A stretch of DNA of 64,000 nt from JACJYC01 sp964558465 (lineage in GTDB: Bacteria > Bacteroidota > Bacteroidia > Chitinophagales > Saprospiraceae). How positions within the stretch are numbered: position 1 is the first letter of the stretch; every line of letters starts with the position of its first letter. Under the pieces are notes generated by a model that saw only the letters and a list, made by a program, of their open reading frames with translations, did not search any database and was not told the DNA's origin. The DNA lies in contig CAZLEF010000003.1 in the NCBI GenBank assembly GCA_964558465.1, positions 1-64,000 of the forward strand, read 5' to 3'. A program made the translations under genes and the position numbers. Shown piece after piece: positions 57,831 to 64,000 of this stretch.

Positions 57831-60347
57831 ATGCTATCAAAGGAACAAACACCAGGTTTCCAAACCAGCTTCACCGGCCTTACCCCCGAAGAAGTTCTTG
57901 AATCCCGTAAAAAGTACGGCTACAACTCCATTGAAGAAAAAGAGGAAAGCGGATTTTGGCATGTGCTGAAAAACGTAACGACGGAGCCTATGTTCCTCTT
58001 GTTGCTGGCTGCCGCAGGCATTTATTTTTTGCTGGGCGAATACAACGACGGCCTGATCATGGTTGCCGCCATCATTTTTGTTTCGGCCATTTCGCTCTTC
58101 CAGGAAACCCGGAGCCGCAATGCCCTGGCAGCCCTGAAAAAACTGACCCAACCCAATTCCAAAGTGATCCGCAGCGGCATTGCGGAGGAAATTCCTACGG
58201 AAGAGATCGTGATCGGCGACCTGATCATTGTGGAAGAAGGCAATCTGGCGCCTGCAGATGCGACGATTGTGCAATCCAATGATTTTTCGCTGAATGAGGC
58301 CATCCTGACCGGGGAATCCTTTTCCGTTGAGAAAAATGAAAGGCCCGGCAATAACCTCGTTTTTTACGGAACGCTTGTGGTGTCGGGGTCGGCTGTTGCC
58401 CGTGTGGAGGCCATTGGCGGGAAAACCCAGTTGGGCAAGATCGGCAAATCGCTGGAAAAGATCCAGGAATCCAAAACCCCGCTTCAGATCCAGATCAATT
58501 CATTTGTAAAAAAAATGGCAGGTTTCGGGGTGGTCGCATTCCTGGTGGTATGGGGGATCAACTACTGGAAATCCGGGGACATGCTTGCAGGCTTGCTGAA
58601 CGGTTTGACCCTCGCCATGTCGGTGTTGCCGGAGGAGATCCCCGTCGCCTTTGCAACCTTCATGGCCCTCGGCGCCTGGCGTCTGATCAAAAACGGCGTT
58701 TTGACCAAGGAACCCCAAACGGTGGAAAGCCTGGGGTCTGCCACCGTGATCTGCATCGATAAAACCGGTACGATCACGGAGAATAAGATGAAAGTGGTCA
58801 AGGTGTACAGCTTTGCTGATGAATGGGTTGACAGCCTTGAAACCTGCGATTCGGATTCCTGCCGGCGCGTGGTGGAATACGCCATGTGGTCGAGCGAAGT
58901 GAATCCATTTGATCCGATGGAGCAGGCTATTCATCAGGCTTATGAAGAAACAACCCACCTGGACCGGCGAATTGAATTCGGCATGGTGCACGAATACCCC
59001 CTTAACGGCGCTCCGCCCATGATGACCCATGTGTATGAAAACGCCGCAAAAGAACGGATCATTGCCGCAAAAGGCGGGTGGGAAACCATCCTTCAGGTTT
59101 GTAAATTGCCGGGTGCGGCGCATCAGGAAATCAGCGAACTTGCCAGGGAGTTTGCTTCAAAAGGGCACAGGGTCCTGGGAGTCGGAAGCGCCGCATGGGA
59201 GGGGGCGGATTTTCCCGCCCGGCAACAGGATTTCAACTGGCATTTCGAAGGGTTGATCGCACTGGAAGACCCGCCTAAAGCAAATATATCCGCGGTATTT
59301 GAACGCTTTTACAAGGCCGGCATCCGGTTGAAAATCATTTCGGGCGATTACCTGGAGACCGTTCTGTCCATTGCACGTCAAACCCGTTTTTCAGGGGCCG
59401 AAAATCAGCTTACGGGCAACGAAGTCCTTCAAATGGATGAACCTGAATTGAGAGCAGCCGTTAAAAAAACCAACCTTTTCGCGCGTATGTTCCCCGAGGC
59501 CAAACTCCGGGTGATCGAAGCGGAAAAGGCCAACGGCGAGATCGTGGCCATGACCGGCGACGGCGTAAACGACGCTCCGGCCCTCAAATCGGCGCATATC
59601 GGCGTAGCAATGGGAGACAGAGGTACGGAAATCGCCAAACGCGCCGCCTCCGTTGTGATCACCGACGACGACCTGGACAAGATGGCGGACGCGATCATGC
59701 TCGGGCGCCGGATCTATTCCAACTATAAAAAAGCGGTTCAGTACATCATTTCCATCCATATTCCCATCATTCTCACCGTCAGCATACCTTTGATCCTGGG
59801 CTGGAAATTTGCCAATATTTTTTCGCCGATCCATGTTATCTTTTTTGAACTGATCATGGGGCCGACCTGCTCCATCATTTTTGAGAACGAACCGATGGAA
59901 GACCGGCTCAAAACGACCCAACCCACAAAAAAGACCTCCAGTCTTTTTTCATTTAATGAATTGATCATCAGTATCATACAAGGTTTGATGATCACCGCGG
60001 CCGTTTTATTTGTATATCAATACGCTATGGATGCGGGATATGCCGAAGCCCAGGTCCGGACCGTGGCTTTTGCAACCATTCTGATGAGCAACATCTTCCT
60101 GACGCTGGTCAACCGGTCCTTTTATTATTCTATCTTTAAAACGCTGGCCTACCGGAACGCCCTTGTGCCTCTGATCATCACCATCACCCTGGTCATTTTG
60201 GCTGCGGCGCTCTTTTTGCCTGCTGCCCAGCCGGTTTTTGGATTGCAATTGATCGGCAAGGACCTGCTGTGGAAATGCCTGGCGGTATCTTTTGTTGGGG
60301 TGATCTGGATTGAGGGGTATAAATGGTTGAAACGGGTTTACCACTGA
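57831..60347 (+). CDS. P-type cation-transporting ATPase (P2-like)
   Basis: An 838-residue ion pump with about ten membrane helices. A Cation_ATPase_N segment (FTGLTPEEVLESRKKYG) precedes the actuator TGES (160-163). Membrane helix 4 carries PEEIP (267-271) where calcium pumps have PEGLP, the phosphorylation site is D310 in DKTGT, and the hinge is TGDGVNDAP. The substrate is not certain; the helix-4 change makes plain calcium transport doubtful. The dyad before the gene hints at regulation. It stands alone, followed by ACTGAGAGC word repeats. Confidence 0.9.
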   Translation: MLSKEQTPGFQTSFTGLTPEEVLESRKKYGYNSIEEKEESGFWHVLKNVTTEPMFLLLLAAAGIYFLLGEYNDGLIMVAAIIFVSAISLFQETRSRNALAALKKLTQPNSKVIRSGIAEEIPTEEIVIGDLIIVEEGNLAPADATIVQSNDFSLNEAILTGESFSVEKNERPGNNLVFYGTLVVSGSAVARVEAIGGKTQLGKIGKSLEKIQESKTPLQIQINSFVKKMAGFGVVAFLVVWGINYWKSGDMLAGLLNGLTLAMSVLPEEIPVAFATFMALGAWRLIKNGVLTKEPQTVESLGSATVICIDKTGTITENKMKVVKVYSFADEWVDSLETCDSDSCRRVVEYAMWSSEVNPFDPMEQAIHQAYEETTHLDRRIEFGMVHEYPLNGAPPMMTHVYENAAKERIIAAKGGWETILQVCKLPGAAHQEISELAREFASKGHRVLGVGSAAWEGADFPARQQDFNWHFEGLIALEDPPKANISAVFERFYKAGIRLKIISGDYLETVLSIARQTRFSGAENQLTGNEVLQMDEPELRAAVKKTNLFARMFPEAKLRVIEAEKANGEIVAMTGDGVNDAPALKSAHIGVAMGDRGTEIAKRAASVVITDDDLDKMADAIMLGRRIYSNYKKAVQYIISIHIPIILTVSIPLILGWKFANIFSPIHVIFFELIMGPTCSIIFENEPMEDRLKTTQPTKKTSSLFSFNELIISIIQGLMITAAVLFVYQYAMDAGYAEAQVRTVAFATILMSNIFLTLVNRSFYYSIFKTLAYRNALVPLIITITLVILAAALFLPAAQPVFGLQLIGKDLLWKCLAVSFVGVIWIEGYKWLKRVYH

Positions 60348-60516
60348 GAGCACTGAGAACACTGAGAGCACTGAGAGCACTGAGAACACTGAGAGCACTG
60401 AGAACACTGAGAACACTGAGAACACTGAGAACACTAAGGATCACTGAGAGCACTGAGAATAGATAGGGCACTAAGCTTATTTGATGCGCCTTAGTGATCC
60501 TAAGTGTCCTTAGTGG
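60348..60516. repeat. CACTGAGAG/CACTGAGAAC tandem words with CTTAGTG arms
   Basis: About ten ACTGAGAGC or ACTGAGAAC words, then ACTAAGGATCACTGAG and GCACTAAGC, answered by CCTTAGTGATCC and CCTTAGTGG. The CTTAGTG wording also occurs at 8070-8100. It lies between the convergent ATPase and kinase genes. Confidence 0.75.
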
Positions 60517-62337
60517 TTACCCTAACTGGACCGGCAACAGAAAATAAAAGGTACTGCCTTCACCAGGAGTGCTTTCCACCCCGATCTCACCGCCCATAGC
60601 CTTGATGAATTCCTTGCTGATGGCGAGCCCCAAACCGGTGCCGGAATGCCCGGAATCCGGCCCCTTGTAATATTTTTCGAAAATTCTGTCCTGGATGCGG
60701 GGTTCGATACCCGGACCGGCGTCCTGTACAGAAAACCGCAAATAGTCGTGGTCAGTTTCTGTTATCTCAATCCGGATGATGGAATGGTCGGGTGAATAAC
60801 GGATGGCGTTGGAAAGAAAATTGATCAATACCCAGGTGGTTTTATCCGGGTCGCAGAGGGCTTTTCGGTTGGTCCTTAAACCGGATTCAATCAGAATGTT
60901 TTTGGCCGCAGCCTGTTGTTGCAAGGCACGCACGGATACATCGACGATCCGGGAAGGTTCTATCGGGTTGACGTCAAGTTGAATATTGCCGGTTTCCACT
61001 TGCGCCATTTTTAAGAGTTCCCCGGTGATTTTGAGCAGGCGGTCGCTATCTTCTTTGATGCTGCCGACCAGTTCGAGCTGGCCTTCGGACAATTTGCCGG
61101 CCCGTTCGTCTATCAACAATTTCACGCTCATAATGATGGACGAAATCGGGGTTTTCAATTCATGCGAAACGGTAGCGATGAAATGGGTTTTGGCCCGGTC
61201 TTTTTCGCTGAAAGCCGTAATGTCCGTCAACACGACTACAAAACCGATATTAATTTTTTTGTGGTTTTCCGCCTGCTCCAGCAACACGGGGATGATCTCC
61301 CGTGAATACCATTTCTCCTTTCCTTTGTGGATCATGCGGGTGGGTTTGGGTTCGAGGTTTTCCAGGCCTCCCAGGGCAAAATCATCGGCAAAAGACTGCA
61401 CAAAGTCATTCCGGGCGGCCAGCGACCAGATCAGTTTGCCCCTGATATCCTCTTCTTTCAGGTTGAGCAGTTCCCTTGCCAGGTTATTGGCAAACAAAAC
61501 GGTCAGCGACTCATCCAGACCGATAATGGCTTCATGCATCTGATTGATCACGGCATCGATGCGTTTTTTTTCGGATAATAACAACTCGATATTCGTCCGG
61601 TCGTATTCGAGCAGCCTGCCGGCCATCTGGTTGAAGGAAACGGCGATTTCGGCCAATTCATCCTTTCCTTTCACCGGCAGTTGGTGGGAGTAATTTTTTG
61701 AGGCGATCAGCCGGATGCCTTCGTTGAGCTTTGACAGGGGTTTGAATAAATAGGAAGGCGTTCCCAGAATAAAGACCAGCGAAATCAAAACTCCGGACAA
61801 TCCGAACACCGCCATGTACAACACGGCAATTTCAGATGTCCGGGCGGCCCTTGCATTTTTCCGGAGTACGGTTTCTTCGTTGATCGCGTAAATATTAAAA
61901 CTGATTTTTTTCAGGCTGGTTATTTGCGGCACGATCCGGTCGATGTAAAATGATGGTTCCAATCGAGGTTTGCCGGCCATTTCAGCAATGGATTGTTTCA
62001 ACCCGGAAAATTGAGCGGCCAATTCATCCGACAAATTTTTTTCCCCGGGCTCCGTAATATTGGCAGCCTGCCGGCTGATCACCGATTCACAGGTTTTCAG
62101 CGCGGCATCTATCTGCCGGTCGCGTTCAGGGCTCATGGGAGCGGACAGGCCGGACATTACCTTATCCAGTCCGTTATTCAGGTTCTGCATATAATTCAAC
62201 GACCGGAAATTATCCTCGATGATCGCCCTGGAGTCGGTCGACAACCAATAGATAAAGTAACTGCCCAGGGCTGTCAATAAAACGATTAACCCGAACAGGA
62301 ATAAAAAAGACAGATTGAGTTTTGTTCTTAATTTCAT
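60517..62337 (-). CDS. Sensor histidine kinase of the split-KdpD system
   Basis: A 606-residue membrane kinase. Two membrane helices (about 10-30 and 170-190) flank a periplasmic region, followed by HAMP (about 195-245), PAS (about 255-375), HisKA with H392 in SHELKTPIS, and HATPase (about 490-605) with DAGPGI and GTGLGLAISK. The gene begins 5 nt after kdpD. In Bacteroidota KdpD lacks its own kinase part, and this protein is the likely partner for potassium-limitation signalling; the response regulator is not in the window. Confidence 0.93.
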   Translation of the reverse strand: MKLRTKLNLSFLFLFGLIVLLTALGSYFIYWLSTDSRAIIEDNFRSLNYMQNLNNGLDKVMSGLSAPMSPERDRQIDAALKTCESVISRQAANITEPGEKNLSDELAAQFSGLKQSIAEMAGKPRLEPSFYIDRIVPQITSLKKISFNIYAINEETVLRKNARAARTSEIAVLYMAVFGLSGVLISLVFILGTPSYLFKPLSKLNEGIRLIASKNYSHQLPVKGKDELAEIAVSFNQMAGRLLEYDRTNIELLLSEKKRIDAVINQMHEAIIGLDESLTVLFANNLARELLNLKEEDIRGKLIWSLAARNDFVQSFADDFALGGLENLEPKPTRMIHKGKEKWYSREIIPVLLEQAENHKKINIGFVVVLTDITAFSEKDRAKTHFIATVSHELKTPISSIIMSVKLLIDERAGKLSEGQLELVGSIKEDSDRLLKITGELLKMAQVETGNIQLDVNPIEPSRIVDVSVRALQQQAAAKNILIESGLRTNRKALCDPDKTTWVLINFLSNAIRYSPDHSIIRIEITETDHDYLRFSVQDAGPGIEPRIQDRIFEKYYKGPDSGHSGTGLGLAISKEFIKAMGGEIGVESTPGEGSTFYFLLPVQLG

Positions 62338-62342
62338 GATTG

Positions 62343-63533
62343 TCAGGTTACTACAATTAAATCGATATCAGTTTCCGAAATCCTTTTGACCAATTTGGCG
62401 AAATAATTCCGCCCGATCAAAGTCCGCCAGATGTTTTGATTGGGCCTTCCGATCACGATATTTGTTGCCTTGTGTTCAATAGCTGCTTTGAAGAGGACTT
62501 CCGGGATATTCTTTTTATCCGACCGGATCAGCTTCACACCTGCCGCCATCAGCGAAACCAGGGATTTCCCCTCGTTTTTGGGCTCATCTTCGGTCTGATA
62601 TTGATAAACGCGCGCCCCAAGGTCGGCGGCAATTTTCATGTTTTGTAATAATTTCCGCTGAACTTTTACGTCGATCAGTTCCGCCGATTCTGATTTGGAT
62701 TTGACATAGACCACCAACCAGTCGGCGTTGTAATTCAGCGCCAAACGAGCGGTTTTCCGAATGACATGGGCCGCCATTTTATCGTTGGAACTGATGCAGG
62801 CCATAAATCGCTCCACGACCGGATTTTTTTCGCCACCCGCCCGTTCGATCTTGCGCTCCAGGTTTTTGGCTACCTGGCGAAGCGCCAGTTCCCGCAATTG
62901 CAGGATCTTGTCGGCCTGAAAAAAATGGTTGAGCGCCCGGCCGATCTTCTCCCCCTCGTAAATTTTTCCCTCCTTCAGCCGCAGGATAAGGTCTTCAGCC
63001 GGCAGGTCGATGTTCACGACTTCGTCGGCTTCTTTGAGGAGGGTGTCGGGTATGCGCTCGGTAACCTCGATCCCGGCGATCTGCTGCACTTTGTCGTTCA
63101 GGCTTTCGAGGTGCTGCACATTAAATGCCGTGATCACACTGATGCCGTTTTGGATCAGTTCCTGTGCGTCCTGCCACCGCTTTTCGTTTTTTGAACCCGG
63201 GATATTGGTATGCGCCAGTTCGTCCACGATCACCACTTCGGGCCTTTCGGTCAGGATGGCTTCCAGGTCCATTTCTTCCAGTTCTTTACCTTTATAAAAT
63301 ACCTTTTTCCGGGGGATCAGGGGGAGTCCGGGCAACAGGGCTTCCGTTTCAGGCCGGCCATGTGTTTCGATGAAGCCGATTTTCAGGTTGACGCCTGCTT
63401 TGATCAATTGATGCGCTTCCTGCAACATCCTGAAGGATTTACCAACCCCCGCGATCATGCCGATATAGATCTTGAGCCGCCCTTTGCGGGATTTCTGGAG
63501 GAGTTGCAGAAAGTAATCCGGAGATAAAGGCAT
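62343..63533 (-). CDS. kdpD: KdpD N-terminal sensor with USP domain, kinase-less
   Basis: A 396-residue cytoplasmic protein: KdpD domain with Walker A GMIAGVGKS (25-33) and VVIVDELAHTN, then a universal-stress-protein domain (about 240-395, NPVVERFMACIS, ATNIVIGRPNQNIWR). The four membrane helices and kinase part of E. coli KdpD are absent, so the protein is split from the kinase encoded just downstream. It starts one nucleotide after the porin stop (ATG 63533), so it belongs to a tight operon. Confidence in family is high; regulation of kdpABC is inferred. Confidence 0.93.
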   Translation of the reverse strand: MPLSPDYFLQLLQKSRKGRLKIYIGMIAGVGKSFRMLQEAHQLIKAGVNLKIGFIETHGRPETEALLPGLPLIPRKKVFYKGKELEEMDLEAILTERPEVVIVDELAHTNIPGSKNEKRWQDAQELIQNGISVITAFNVQHLESLNDKVQQIAGIEVTERIPDTLLKEADEVVNIDLPAEDLILRLKEGKIYEGEKIGRALNHFFQADKILQLRELALRQVAKNLERKIERAGGEKNPVVERFMACISSNDKMAAHVIRKTARLALNYNADWLVVYVKSKSESAELIDVKVQRKLLQNMKIAADLGARVYQYQTEDEPKNEGKSLVSLMAAGVKLIRSDKKNIPEVLFKAAIEHKATNIVIGRPNQNIWRTLIGRNYFAKLVKRISETDIDLIVVT

Positions 63534-63534
63534 A

Positions 63535-64000
63535 TTATTGAATTTTAACGGCGACGGAACCGCATAAATACAGATCATTTTTTACCGGATTCTGATCCCG
63601 GGTAAAAATGGCGCCGGGATCGGTCAACCAACGGCCTTCCAACCGGATCAGTACATTTTGATTCAGGGCAAAATCCAGGTTAGTTGAAATGCCGGTTATT
63701 TTTGCGCTTTCGCCAGAATTTGCGGCGATGATCACGCCGTTTTCATCCTGATAATATTCACCCCGAAAGGCCACCGCCCACCGGTCGTCGATGGCATAAC
63801 GGGCGATCAGGACCGGGCTGAACCAGGTACTCATTCCGTTATGGCCTTTGCGTTTTTGTTGGACGCCGATATCCAGGCCTGCGGTCAGGCTCCATTTTCC
63901 GGTTAGCCGGAACTGGCCGTAAAAATTGTTGAAAACGCGTATTCTCCGGGTAGAGTCCGGGTCCTCTGTCCCGGCAAAGGTACTCCAGTTAAGGACGATC
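63535..64000 (-). CDS. Porin-like outer-membrane barrel (5' end beyond window)
   Basis: The C-terminal 154 residues of an outer-membrane barrel; the frame stays open to the right edge. Strands such as FYGQFRLTGKWSLTAGLDI and VLIRLEGRWL alternate in typical barrel fashion. In Bacteroidota kdp operons a porin of this type precedes kdpD, so kdpABC would be expected to the right. An internal ATG at 63834 is not the real start. Confidence 0.8.
   Translation of the reverse strand, partial: IVLNWSTFAGTEDPDSTRRIRVFNNFYGQFRLTGKWSLTAGLDIGVQQKRKGHNGMSTWFSPVLIARYAIDDRWAVAFRGEYYQDENGVIIAANSGESAKITGISTNLDFALNQNVLIRLEGRWLTDPGAIFTRDQNPVKNDLYLCGSVAVKIQ

Noticed and set aside
1..64000. Complete insertion sequence or prophage
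   Set aside because: No transposase, phage structural or complete integrase gene was found; only an integrase stub at 46918-47163.

Overview
The window looks like one chromosomal stretch of a Bacteroidota bacterium, most likely of the Saprospiraceae/Lewinella type. This rests on TAnnTTTG-type -7 promoter boxes, few Shine-Dalgarno sequences, a tRNA without encoded CCA, a TamL lipoprotein, a type IX secretion tail, a TonB receptor of the beta-barrel family, a KdpD protein split from its kinase, and a Bacteroidota-style M23 peptidase. The assignment is inference from gene families, not from a marker gene. Two runs of exactly 100 N (8864-8963 and 17519-17618) are scaffold gaps, and both fall inside tandem repeats.

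Layout. 1-500: end of an unknown gene, then three hairpins and a triplicated 15-bp word. 0.5-12.2 kb: housekeeping (LytTR two-component pair, folE, fabD, YqgE, M23 peptidase, purM, nth, tamL, SpoU rRNA/tRNA methylase). 12.2-18.3 kb: a four-helix-bundle gene bracketed by inverted GTGAGAGG arrays, a secreted trypsin-like protease with a dockerin-like tail, and a two-gene NTPase/TPR operon that is the best candidate here for an undescribed conflict or signalling system. 18.4-29 kb: a cytochrome/LRR membrane protein, then a carbohydrate locus (Gfo/Idh/MocA oxidoreductase, ADP-ribosylglycohydrolase-fold lipoprotein, broken DUF2961 gene, GH106-like lipoprotein, YdjC-like and NodB-like deacetylases) closed by tRNA-Lys. 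29.5-36.1 kb: dinB, a STAS protein, clpC, infC-rpmI-rplT. 36.4-44.8 kb: an ABC importer without a binding protein, a GH20-like enzyme, a methyltransferase, a YozG-like regulator beside a DUF2975 remnant, a TonB-dependent receptor, a CPBP protease. 44.9-47.2 kb: an AT-rich foreign-looking island ending in a truncated integrase. 47.3-57.7 kb: TfoX-like, BP74-like lipoprotein, a five-haem cytochrome coupled to a PQQ-type dehydrogenase, an AlkZ-like protein, and a coupled lipoprotein/ECF-sigma/anti-sigma-barrel operon. 57.8-64 kb: a P-type cation ATPase and the distal end of a kdp-type operon (porin, KdpD, histidine kinase) running off the window.

The most unusual property of the window lies between the genes. 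Nearly every spacer over about 80 bp carries short word-like tandem repeats arranged as inverted repeats, often around a CCACGCC/GGCGTGG palindrome, and some blocks recur almost unchanged kilobases apart. Several coding sequences end inside these tracts and take their last residues from them.
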